This document shows positions 10,735 to 22,333 of a DNA stretch of 64,000 nt, piece after piece. A model generated the notes under the pieces. The model saw nothing but the letters and a program-made list of their open reading frames with translations. It did not search any database and had not been told where the DNA came from. The stretch is from Paracyclopina nana (lineage: Eukaryota; Arthropoda; Copepoda; Cyclopoida; Cyclopettidae): positions 6,138,001 to 6,202,000 of the forward strand of contig JAGUCH010000001.1 of assembly GCA_019096065.1 (NCBI GenBank), written 5' to 3'. The position numbers and the translations under genes are program-made. How positions within the stretch are numbered: the first letter of the stretch is position 1; every line of letters starts with the position of its first letter.

Positions 10735-13700
10735 CTAGTTGTGCAATGGTTCTTTTTTCTGGTGTAAAGGTACATTGAGTGGTTGTACATCAATATTTGG
10801 GTGAGCCTCGGTGGAGGCGCAAACTGGTTCCACTTGGAGCTCATTTGTTTCCTCGTCAGCTGATACATCAGGGTTTTTAGTGCGGCCACTGCCTACTTTG
10901 GTAACGTCAGCCTTTTCCTCTTTGGTACGCTGAAATAAGTTTTTGATGAAGCAAGCAGCTCTTATCAACATGGGTTGCATCATAGATAAGCTTCTCCTAC
11001 TTTGACATATCCCATTCTTTAATATTTGCTAGGGGGAAAGGAGCGCAAGTACATGCGTTTACTAGTTCTTGGGTCAGGACGTAATTACAGCAGCATTTTG
11101 TATCTTGGGCCATTTATTTTCTCGATTACAGTAGGTGCATGGCTTATTGTAACTGTCCAGTTTTAACTGTGATGCTATTTGATTACACGCACTCAAGCAC
11201 TTTATTTTGAACCCCATTTTTTCGTGAGACTTGTGCGCAAATTAAGTTTCTAAGTGTCTCAGTTCCAAACGTAGTATCTCTTACCTCTTTCTTCGAAGTC
11301 TTGACAAATGCACATGAGTTTTGGACGAGGAAATGCACAGAGAGTTTCTCTGCTCGAGCTCCACAAGAGGAGATATCCACCTTGACCATTCCTGTCTTGT
11401 GGTCGAGGCTGGTTTTTGAGCTCCAGGGAAGTTTTTTGGCTGTTTGGTTGGCTATTTTTGAGATTTCCTCCTTAAATCTAGGAAGCCTGAAGTTGGAAAG
11501 AGAGATTGACATGAGTCGAATCAGCTGGGATTATCAAGGGTTCATTTGATCTGTACCTGATTCCATACATGAGAGCATTGGACGAAGCGCTGACTTTGCA
11601 AAATATAGTAGGAAATATGGCCATTTGGGGAGTCAAATAAGCCCCGTTGAAAAACATGACCCACACCGCCAAAACCACATAGGGTGTCCATGCCAGAATC
11701 CAAATGGCGAGGATTATGCCCACCATTTTCCCAAGGGAAAGCTCAATCTAAAAAAAGGAGTGGTTAAGATAAAAACCTTCCAGAGAAACGGCACGTTGAT
11801 GAAATAAGGCTTCATTCGAGCTCATTTTTATGGAAAATCTCGCTCGAACTAAGTACATTGCTTTCTGCCAGCAAACGCGCACTTAATGCTCAAATTTACC
11901 TTAGTTCAAATCGTATCAACGTTTCGTTTGATAAATCTGCCAATTCTCGATAATATTATCTGAAAACGTTTGCAGGGCCAAAGATGTGCTTTTACATTTT
12001 CTGCTCGTGCTGGACCTGTGTTTCTGCAGAAGAACCTCATTTCCCCAAACAAACTATGATGCTAACGAGAAATGGAAGTTGGTTCGAGCCAATAGGGCGA
12101 TCCCATATTCGAATTTTTAGTCAAGTTACGTTGCTAAAACAGCAACCTTACTTGATCAGTTAAGTTCAGCTTGTTCTAGTCAAGTTCGGTTCGTTTTAGC
12201 CATGTTCAGTTGACCGCTGAGCTGACACGCCAACGCGTTGTACAGCAGCAGATGATGAGCAAAGTTACTGTTTCTCTAGTATGCGAGCTTCAGTTACTTA
12301 GCATATGAGAACACTTTGTGTAGCTAAGTTTAGTTTGGCAACTGAACTTAGCTGGGCAAGTAAGCTACTACTACATAAAATTAAGCTAAGTTAAGTTCTA
12401 CCTACATAAATATCTGGGAACTGAACTGAACTAAACTTAACTTTTTACCTAACTTAACTTCACCAACAGGTCAATATGGGAACGCCCTAATAATAAAAAG
12501 GAAAATAGCTATTCTCAACGTTAATGTAAGGCGCACAGATACACACGGTACATTCCTCTAGAAGCCGTACTACATGCTGCCCAAAAGGGCTTAACTGGCT
12601 TGCCTCATTACAGCAAAGAAATAACTTTTTCTTGAGGAGCTGGAAGATTGCTATGCGTGCGGCTGAAGGAAGAGCTAAACATGGTATTAGTAAACATCCT
12701 ATGAACAGACATATTCGCGCACCGTGTTTCTAAAAATTAAGCACCCAATAGTTGTTATGTTGAAATGGATGATTCATTCAGTTCAGTTGTTAGGGCTTAC
12801 CTTTCTAGCCCTTTGGAGCTCTGACGATGAGGTACTTCCATTAGCCAACAGAAAAAGATTATTTTTTACAGACTGGAAAATCTGACAATAGCATGACCCA
12901 ATAACGGCGAGAGGCAACATCCAGGCCAAAACAATGAGGACCAGTATGTACGACCGCGAGTTCCAAGTGGTGGTGTAGGTATCGAAAGAACAGCCCAATA
13001 GATATGCCTAAAAGCGGAAAGTTGTTTCCAGCAGGTTTTTTGAAAGCAACAAAAAGCAATACTTACTTCCGAGACAAAATTATTCCAGCCAAACAGAGGT
13101 GAAAGACCAAATGCAATGGAGGAGACCCAAACTATGAGAAGGTAGCAATGGACCTGAAAGAGGATATTTTCTCCCGTTAATGTAATGCATTTTAAGACTT
13201 TCACAAGCTCATGCCAGCTATCAGCGACGCAAATTGAACCTTTCTCGAATTTTAAGAATAGATTTTTAAAAGGCTTTTGGCTGCGCTCTTTGTGTAGAAG
13301 CTACGACTAGATTTTCGCAGACAGATCTGAAAAAGGCTAGAGGAAGAAAAATGAGAATAGCTATCACATATGGACCAAATGGACCCTGAAGTTATTTGAC
13401 GTTGAGCCATTAATACCAAGTTTTTATCACTCTATATTCTGCTGACTTTATCTTCAATTTTCCTCGCACTTACTTAGTCTCAAGTTTTAGCTGCCAGAAA
13501 ACTTGGGGAAAAAGTTCCTACTTTAATTGAGAAAATTAGTTGATCTTTTTGAACACGAAATAAATCTTCAGTTCAATCTCTGACATGATTGGCACAAAGC
13601 TTTGGCTCTGCTCTAAGGCAGATCAAAGGATGGAAACAATCAATTGTGCTCTTTCTTGGTCACCGCTAGATTAGGGTCATACGGTTGCCTGGAAGAAGCT

Positions 13701-16700
13701 GCTTTCATCACGAAAATTAAATAGCCCAGATTCAATTACAATTACCCAACGATAAGCAGGCAAATTAAAGAGCTATATGGTCAGTTACGCAATGGATTTC
13801 ATGCTTACCATCATCCGAGATGACAATTTCCCTATCACAAATCTGAAGCGATTTTCTCATGAGATAAAAGTCAAATTAGTGTCACAGTTTAAGTAAGCTC
13901 TTGCTGTTGAAGATTTATAGCTTTTTTTGTCAATCATGATTCAGGATATCAGACCAGATTGATGGAGGCAATTTTGAGCCAGAAACAGCTAGTGGAAAAT
14001 AGATGAAGGGCAATGAATTTTTGCAATACTCTCATGTGTGCAAACGTAGACTTAACGATTAGCAGATTTGGATTGATGACCCAAAAAATAAATTGCTGAA
14101 AAAATATTTTCACTAGCTGCTTTTAGAGCAAATGTTACTGTAAGAGGTTTTAAATGCAAAGAGAAAGTCGTCGTCTTCATCGTTCATTCCGTAGGATGAA
14201 GAACAACGTCTCCAATAAACTTTTTAAGTGTTTGCATTGTCAAGAGATCGTTGACTTAATTCAATAGTCGTACTGGAGGATCTAAAATGCCAGCAAGATG
14301 AGCCCAGAGGAAAATTGACCTTAGATTTGATAACCTGCTATCATCAAATGGATTTTCCAGTTAGAAATCACCGATGCCTTAGCTTTGAGCACTATGCGTG
14401 AGCGCTAAACCAATTCTTACTGAGCTTCTGTGCCCTTGTAACGAGCTGGAGAGCCTTCAATAGACTTGTATGCTTCAACTAATTGGTGATACTTTCAAAC
14501 TTGGTCCTAGTTTGTGCAGCTCTAATGTACACTTGATCGGAAGCAGAACAAGCCAATGTACTCCATGTCTGGCATTGTTCAAGTCCATAGAGCGCCCTAA
14601 TTGTGGCAGGATGGGTTCCCTATTGTCGACTTATCAAAGATGAGAAAAAGCTATTTTTGTCTGGAGATTGCATTGGTTCGTTTGGGACACACCAAAATTG
14701 TCTTCACGAGGTTGTGTCACTACCATTATTTGAAGTAATGAAGAGAAAGCCTCTCCAGCTAAGATTGTCACAAATGTTGCTGTTCTTTGTGGCTGATACC
14801 TTTTTTCTGAAATTCGTACTTCATCGGCTTGCAGATTGTGAATTGGTTCCTTCCAACCTTGAGGCTTCATCAAAGAAATAGCTCGACGATCTGTTTTGCT
14901 TGCCATAACTTTGAGACGCCAATCGAATAACGTAAAAGAAAAGTAATGATTGAAAAGTAGCGCCATATGCAAGGCTTTATGTAAAAATAAACTTAGAGCA
15001 CGTATTGGGCCACCTACCCTAGCATTTCCTGTTTGATTTTCCGTACTTCGATTCGCATTTCACCAAAGCATTTCACGAGATAAAACTTGCTTAGCGCTCT
15101 CGGCCACTTGGACGTATGGCTACTATGGCAGCTGATGCGCGCAAGCCGGTCACTATCCATCATTAAGTGGCACTAGTTCAGCTGAATATTAGAGAGAGCG
15201 GCAATCTTGACTAGCTGAGATCAACGGGAGCCCTCCGAAATTTGCAAATTTATAAATTTGGCGGGAGTGACAAATTTCCTAAAAAATGTGCTACCTATGA
15301 ATTGGACCAGAGTTTCGACCTTTAATCAGCTCAGCATTGTGCTTTGGATGATTGCCGCTGGCTCTCTCTTTTTATCAAGTTGAACTAATTGATACTCAAC
15401 TCAAGCTCCCTTGACCCTTTGCTCAGTTAGACTAAGCATCTGCGTTACTTACCTCTTAACTTGCAAATTACCCAAATCTACTCCTTTTTCACTGGAAGTT
15501 GTACGTTGTAAGCAAAGTCAGCAAGAGTGAAGATTTTGCACGTGAATTGAAGTGCTCAAAGGCAATATATGCTGCATCTTTGCATCACTTTGACACATTC
15601 TCGGACAGCTTTGCTGAATGTTTTCTCTTAGTGTTTCCATGATGGAAGCGAGCTCTAGCATTAGAAGATCTTTTCGCAGCCATGAATGAAATTCGGAATC
15701 AATTTTGAGGCAAGGTTATCACCAAAAAAAGAGCTTGATGGCTAGCCAAAACTGCCAATAGTTTATTTCACCTTCAATTAGTTGGAGAAGAAAAGGGAAG
15801 CCAAATCGGCCCCAGCAGTCACATCCCTTAATAGTGGGCTTTTCAACTGTTACAGACATCTCACTAATTAATTATGTCATAAAGAAAGAAGGCGTGTGCC
15901 CTTGACATTTTGAACAATATTGGCTAAAAACTCAATAAGTGGCCGATATTACAACCAAATTCCGCCATGCATGCGTGAAAAAAATTCTAGCGATAACTTA
16001 AAGCTCTCGTTGAGGTTTTAGGGCTAGCTATTATCAAGTACTTTTCTATAGATGCTACTAATCCTTGGATTTTCATAAAATCATGGTTAAATTGTATTTT
16101 TGCATAAGATACCAAAAAATAACACTTTCCTGAGTCAGAATGAGGTACTACTGCAAGCGGATCGTCTGGGGTACAATCTTTTTTTAATTTCGATATTTTC
16201 GCTAAATCTTTAATTTTTAGCTAGGAGTTAACATCAATTAATATGACCATTCATACCTCTTCTTGTATTTTTTGTTAACTTTGATTTTTCTTAAGAAAAA
16301 CCAGAATTATGTCTGCTTTTTTAAGGGTTGTGCACCTGAAAAAAATTGCTCCATTTTGTCAACAAAAAAGTTGTCGCATCCCTTTTCAAACCAGTATTTC
16401 CCATATTTTCACACTAGATAGCGACAAAATGTTATGATTTGGGTCTCTATAGTATCCATTTATCAATAAAAAACAAAGAAAATATGACATGTTCACAACA
16501 CATGGATGTGTCTTAGTTGTTTATTGTTCCAACTTGAGTAAAAAGAAAGCTATAAGAGGCCCTAAATATTACGATAATTCGTACACCATATTCTTGTTCG
16601 CGTATTTTAGCCAAACACTAAAAATTGTCATGACGAGAAAGAAGCTCTTCTTTAAAGATATGTGTTTGTGTAATGCATTTTACCTAAGCGAACCTGTTAA

Positions 16701-17472
16701 GTATGTTGTTGTTGCATATGCTTATGGCGCTCTGTTCTCCGCCATGCTCGATTGCATCCCTTGAAAAATTCTCTTACTCACCTTGACTGAGCCCATTCTT
16801 TTTTTCGTTTCCAGAGGATGAAAGATGGCCTGAAATCGGTCGACGCTGACCAAAGTCAGTGACCATATCTCCGCCAATGCTGCTATCGTGGATACTGATC
16901 CGTAGATTTTGCACCCTTGCACGCCGAAAAATGAGCCCGATTCGCTCGGGGTGACATTTTGAGCCAACAAGCAGTAGCACATGGTCAGGATGATGAAGTC
17001 TGCTACGGTGAGGCTCATCAAGAGCTTATTTGAAGGGGTTCTCATTCTTTTGTATCTGAAAGGAAATCCAATAGTTGATACTGAAAGTCTGAACTTGGCT
17101 TAATTGCCCGATAAAGCTCGTAATATTTTCCGATTACCTAAATTGGTACATCAAGTAGATTGTTCCAGCTAATGTATAAATGCCCATAAAACTTGAGCAT
17201 ATTTTGTTTAAAAGCTAGCAATTTCTTCTTGAGATCGGGCTGTCATAATGGTGAAGTGCAATTTCAACTTACCGCAAGAACACAAATATGACACAAAGCT
17301 GACAAATTTGGCTTGGCACACAGATGACAGCAAAAAAGACTGCGAGGAATTTCTGCACTGTTGGATCGGGAGGTGACTGATCCAGCCACAGTTGAGGTAC
17401 ATGACGAGAGGCAAACTCTGAATCGTTTGACGAGTTTAAAAACTCGAACAAGCTCTGTTGTGGCTGAGACAT
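10735..17472 (-). CDS. Opsin, seven coding exons
   Basis: Exons on the minus strand: 17472-17273, 17055-16782, 13153-13067, 13007-12801, 11747-11557, 11486-11285, 10929-10735. All boundaries are GT/AG and all phases agree; the product is 451 residues. Seven membrane helices are present, with N-glycosylation sites at N13 and N16. Key sites (bovine rhodopsin equivalents): D86 (2.50), C115 and C193 (disulfide), Tyr118 at the 113 position, E187 at the 181 counterion position, W276 (6.48), retinal lysine K307 (296), N313 and Y317. The second extracellular loop reads GCSFDTYTTTWNSRSYI, strongly opsin-like. Oddities: Gln58 where Asn 1.50 is expected, DRF instead of DRY, and NALMY instead of NPxxY. 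The tail after helix 8 is long (about 120 residues) and Ser/Thr/Lys-rich. It should be a light-sensing G-protein-coupled receptor; Tyr at 113 and Glu at 181 argue against a ciliary opsin. Subfamily (r-opsin, arthropsin, peropsin-like) is not decided. Confidence 0.9.
12094..12488. mobile_element. 395-bp MITE in an opsin intron
   Basis: The ends AGGGCGATCCCATATT and AATATGGGAACGCCCT are inverted copies of each other and are flanked by AAT on both sides (12091-12093 and 12489-12491). The interior is rich in AAGTTAAGTT- and AGTTCAGTT-like words in both orientations. It lies in the intron between opsin exons 4 and 5 and has no coding potential. Confidence 0.6.
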
Positions 17473-18375
17473 ATTATGGGAAGGTGAAACCCCTTCAGTC
17501 CGAGGTCTTGGCCTCTATTGAGGCCCTCCTCTTCATGAGGCCAAAGCTTCTCTTATTTTCTACCCGGCGAAGGTCTAAAGGTAAAAAGCCGCCACTCGTC
17601 TCACGATTCTCTCTCTCTCGCACTGGCTGCGTAACTGATCAAGGCTTGCATAAGCGAAAAGCTAAAACAGGGTGAATCGCGAAATATAACCACATTGACG
17701 TCTGGCTTTTTTATCTTGCATCCAAATCGCCAAAAGCAAATCCAAAAAAGGAATCTTTGGTACGGAGCATATACTATACAAACAGCTGAGCATCTTTAAA
17801 GAAAACGAAAAAAAAAATCATGAGAAGATAATTTATTTCAATGCATTTAAATAGACATTTACTCCTGTAAATGTTTTGCTTCATTGGAAAGATTTATTGC
17901 CGAGATTCGTCTTGAGCTTGAATCAAGAAGTAACTTACTCACTTAACGCTAATTATCCTATCTAAAAGGTCAAGGATGCTGTTTTGGGCTTGCCTGTAAT
18001 TGGTAAGGTTAATTTTGCTTAGGTCTAATGGCCAAAAAAAGATGCTTGTTTACAAAATCATAACCCGTAGGGAAAAGAATTCCGAACGATTTTCGCTACA
18101 TGGGAGAACTTCCAGTGAAGGTCAAGAAATTGTTTATGCTGCGTTGGACAAGTATATAACAAAGCAACTAGGCTTTCTAGACAAAAAAGGTGAGTTGGTC
18201 AACATAAAAGAATGAGTACCAGTCCCATGGGCCAACGACCCATCAATGATGTTGAGAGCTTTACAATACATATATTTCATTGCAACATTTGTAAGTTGGA
18301 GAAATTGTACCAAAAATAGATATTGCCATTATTAGTCGAGTGGATATTGCACAGATTGTTACTTGCGATGATTCC
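17473..18375. other. Upstream region of the opsin gene, no further gene
   Basis: About 900 bp between the opsin start and the 3' end of the next minus-strand gene. It should contain the opsin promoter. A short hairpin GGCCTCTATTGAGGCC lies at 17508-17523. A 71-codon reading on the plus strand (18000-18215) lacks an ATG start and was not accepted. Confidence 0.4.
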
Positions 18376-20091
18376 TCAAGTAGCTTCTCCATAACGTTCA
18401 ATCATCAGATTCAGCACAGCCTCAATATCCGTTTCGCCCATTGTACACGAGTTCCACATTTCACGACATTCTTGGCGTCTCATGGGAAAGCTAGATTTTC
18501 TGGAGGATAGACAGGAAGAAATCATCAGAGAGATGCTACTGTGGCCACAATTTATAAAGCTGAAAGCATGCTTACAATACATCGGGAATGTTCGATGTTC
18601 CCTCCATCTTTTGTTCTCCTTTCACCACAAAGAATGCTTCGCAAATAATTCTTCCTGAGCACTGAGAGCTGTTTTGAGTACCATCTGTGTACTGCAAGAG
18701 AGCTTCATCCAGGAAAGCCATGGCTTCGTTTTCCACCGTCAGAGACCTCTAAATCAACATAATCAGCGATCAGTGAGATTGTGCGCGTGTGAAGTGGCTT
18801 TAATTATCACACAGACCATGCAGACAACGTGGATAGAAAGGCAAGATTTGGCTGATAGTGAGAAGATAGATTTCTGTGTGTGACGGAGAAATAAGAGCCT
18901 TCCCATAAAGCAATATTACTGCAATTACCACAATCATTGGTTTTAGAAATGTGATGTTAGGTGCTTACTTAACAAGAGAACTCCAATGTTGTCCATATTA
19001 CGATCATTGCTTTCGCCATAACAGATAAGCATGCAACGGTCACAGTATTTCTAGCTGCACAGAGGCACGATTCATTCACAATTCGTGTCAATGCCTTAGT
19101 AAATCCCACCAATCTTGGATATTAATATAAACGCATTCCGAGCTAAAACAGGTCTACTTTAAAATAGTTACTTTTTTAGTATTTGCAGTTGCTAGCAATA
19201 ATAATTATACAACTCTTGCTTACTTTCTCGATTACGTATTCTCCATATCTACTGTAATAGTGGTAATCATTTCGGTTGAAGGCCGAAAAAAACATGTACA
19301 TCAAGAGAGCAGAGGCGATTCCAAGTCCCAAAATGATGTGACCAGTCAAGTTTATCGTTGCATTGAAACCAGTGGTGGGCAGCTAAATGAGGGGAGAACC
19401 ATAAGCCATCGCAATAACTAGCTACTATATAGTATAATTGGTGTTGTTTGAAAACAAGTTTTTTGTGCTAATGCTCTGCCACAGTTGCTTAATGACACAT
19501 TTTACAAACTTTCACTTGTTCTCGATGCAGTGGCAAGAGCCAGAAAAAATTTCGCTGGATTTTTGAAAACTTGTATATATACAGATGTTGGTGAAGAAGA
19601 GCACCCAATAGATTTTATATGTAATTAGTGCAAATATGTACAAAGTTTGCATTGATATTGTGTACTACGTAGTATTTGCTCATCTAGCAATTGGGGTACC
19701 TTATGTAGGGATCGTGAATATCCGCTACTGCCATACCCACTGTTTCCAGCGCTGTCGAAAGCGTTGAAAAACATGTAAAGCAAAACAGAGCTAGCTATGC
19801 CAAGGCCAAGTAAAATGTGGCCGGTTAAGTTGAGCGTGGCGTTAAAGGCAGTTGAGCCAGAATTCAGCTAGATATCATTCATGATTTAGGAGAAATTTCT
19901 ATGAAAGAAAGCGGTTGAGCTCACTGCACCTGCACAAAGCCCAATCTTGGGTCTCCAAATTCTTCGAGCCTTGCAGTCTCTTCATCTTTATACGGCTCTA
20001 GAGCTGAAAAAATGTCTGACCACCTTGGGAGGGCTGAAATATCTGTGGTCCTCGCCAGGAAAGTTACCACAAACAATAGCAACTTGCCCAT
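18376..20091 (-). CDS. Secreted/membrane protein with alternative exon 2, DM4/DM12-like
   Basis: Exons on the minus strand: 20091-19930, then 19867-19700 (2a) or 19382-19224 (2b), then 18748-18576 and 18499-18376. Exon 1 ends in phase 0, both exon-2 versions are phase 0 at both ends, and exons 3-4 join in phase 2. The product is 208 residues with 2a or 205 with 2b. Residues 1-20 (MGKLLLFVVTFLARTTDISA) are a signal peptide. Exon 2 encodes N-glycosylation sites followed by a membrane segment (GHILLGLGIASSVLLYMFF in 2a). The C-terminal part has four spaced cysteines in SSQCSGRIICEAFF and QECREMWNSC, which recalls the arthropod DM4/DM12 family; that match is tentative. The first donor is CAG|GTGCAG, not a strong consensus. 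Exon 1 is preceded by an acceptor-like CTATTCCAG, so a 5' non-coding exon is likely. Confidence 0.7.
19224..19382 (-). other. Alternative exon 2b
   Basis: 53 codons beginning LPTTGFNATINLTGHIILGL, acceptor TCATTTAG and donor AAA|GTAAGC. It matches 2a closely through the glycosylation site and membrane helix but differs in the segment after it (NRNDYHYYSRYGEYVIEK). Confidence 0.7.
19700..19867 (-). other. Alternative exon 2a
   Basis: 56 codons, LNSGSTAFNATLNLTGHILL at its start, acceptor GATATCTAG and donor AAG|GTACCC. It is the closer copy to exon 1. It ends in a Ser/Gly/Tyr-rich stretch (GNSGYGSSGYSRSLHK). Confidence 0.7.
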
Positions 20092-22333
20092 GTTGATTTG
20101 AAATTACAATATCTGGAATAGGAAGCATAAATCATAAAAGGCAGGCAATTCATGTGCTAGTTTGGCAAACTTTTCTACCTTAATTAGAATAAGCCAGCCT
20201 TGCCAGCAAACGAGAGGGAAAAGAGAATTTGGCATAGAAAGTGTGCCAAAAAAAAGCTGAGATAAAACCCCTCTGAATTGCTTCTTTGTCTCAGCCAATA
20301 GGCAATTCGATTCAAATTCCAGCTGCATTCGATGCAACACTTATTGATTGAAAAATGATGCAGTTGGATTGCTATGTACCAGCAACTAATGCTGAGGATT
20401 TATTCTATTTCAGGCAAATGTTCGCATGATTATAGCTTGATCTCCCGTTTGAGACCATAAAAGCTCCAGATTGTGCAACTTACCTCCAAGTTCGTAATTT
20501 GGTGAGCGTGTGCTAAAGAAGTGCACCTCTACTGTTGCAATTTTGTTGACTGCAATGTGGTAAGTTTTATCCTTTTTGAACCATTTGGTTTCACTTTTGT
20601 ACGATGTGCATCGTTGCCGCGTCTTCTTCATCTAGTGAAGCTGAAAAAAGGAGCAGCAGCCATAATTCATGACTCGGCTGCGTCCAAGATTATCCATAAA
20701 TTACAATTAAACTTTCATCGATGAAATTGGGTGTGTATTACATCAAAAGCTCATTTCTTGCTAAATATTTCCAAAATTCCCGTGCAATGGATACCAAGAG
20801 CCAAGGACAGAGTAAGGAAGAAAATTGCAAAAGAGGATTACTGGAATGCTCTCTTAAGTAAATACCTTGTAGCCCTTGCACATGATGCAAGAACTGATGG
20901 CAATTTTCAATCATTCACGAGGCGTAGCAGGAAAGTATTGTTGAGATGATTATGTCCAAACACACAAAGCACTATTCATTCATCAGTATTAATCGATCAC
21001 AGAGCAATCATGCAAATAGAAAAACGTATAGGAAACCAAAATTTTAGTTACCACACAATCTTGTTTCACCTGCTGTTGTTCACCTAACTAAGAGCTACGA
21101 GTTTGTTGTTGAAGCATCTTTGCTGCAACAGAGGTTGGCAAATTTCGGTGAGAGTGAACAGTAAAGTTATTATATCGTGATCCCTATCCCATGCTTTGCC
21201 AGGCAACGGGACTTGTAGAATCTAACCTGCTGCGGCCATTGAGGTTAGCCCAGATTTTCCTTTTTCATCGTACGTACATAATACTGTAAGCATGAGCAGG
21301 CCTGTTGAGAAAAGGAATTGATATTGAGCGGTATGCTGAAGTGAGCCATAATAAGAAGTGCCTCTTTAGAATAGTCTTTCCTTTACGAAATTGGCTTTTG
21401 AAATTGGATTTCCTCCCGTCATGTGTGCAGCAACGGTGCGCGTTGCTACAAATATTGAGTCAGTCTTTCTTATTTTCTAGTTGATGTGAAAAAGCAATAT
21501 GGTGTCGGTTTTGAGACTTCTATGAGGGGAAAAGAATGAAAGCAAAAGAACACGCGTTGGTCTCCAATTCAGTGGAAACGAATTGATTATTGTCCTTTCA
21601 AGAGAGAAAAGTTGCGTTACAACTCAGCAATATGTTGCGTCAGTGAAATCTTTAGAAGAGACTATCTAGAATAGGCGAAACTAAGTATCTCAAATTATTC
21701 TTGCGTGATTAATCACTCTGAAAACAAGGTATATGTTTTCAATATAGTTCAACACCGTAAAGGATAATTTGAGCCAAAAATAGGTAAGATTACTAATGAA
21801 TTGGCTTTTTCATCAGAAGTCTGGCGTTTGAGTCCGACCTAGTACTGTTGTCTTTTTATTTATGGGGAAGATCCCACTTTTTTCAATTCGGCAAGCTCTA
21901 TTTCAGTTTTCAACACGCTCCTTACAAGCGACATCAACCAGTGATAAGAGCCCTTCCATTAACAAGAAAACGAACATGTAAATTATAACAATCCCGATTC
22001 ACATGGCTCAAGTTGCGATTGAAAGCTACACGCTTTTATAAGGGAACCGTAAATCGTACCATATTTATCCTACCGGCAAGCTCATAAGATTTCAGACGGC
22101 TGATTGCTAACTTCGCAGCGCCATCTGAATGAGCAAAATGCTTTATTTTCTTGATTATTTTTCGTAACATATAATTTTTCCAAGCTTAAGTAGTGTCTAA
22201 GATTCAAATTGACCAATTATATTTACATCTCACCATATTTAGAGAGCTATCTTTCCTGAAATTCCATCTTTTCCTCAAATTACAGGCTGGCCTTTGGGCT
22301 GGCTTACGGGCAAGCTAGAACACTAATTAAAAG
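20092..22333. other. 2.2 kb without a supported coding gene
   Basis: This is upstream of the minus-strand gene starting at 20091. A minus-strand donor (GGAG|GTAAGT, GT at 20483-20482) could end a 5' exon of that gene, but a 49-codon reading from the ATG at 20631 into it does not continue in the frame of the signal peptide. The rest is AT-rich with no features I can support. Confidence 0.4.

Noticed and set aside
14603-14972. Readings of 92 and 112 residues on opposite strands
   Set aside because: Both fall in the large opsin intron and have random composition.
16489-16764. 91-residue plus-strand reading at the opsin locus
   Set aside because: It lies in an opsin intron and overlaps exon 2 on the other strand; no domain or splice partner.
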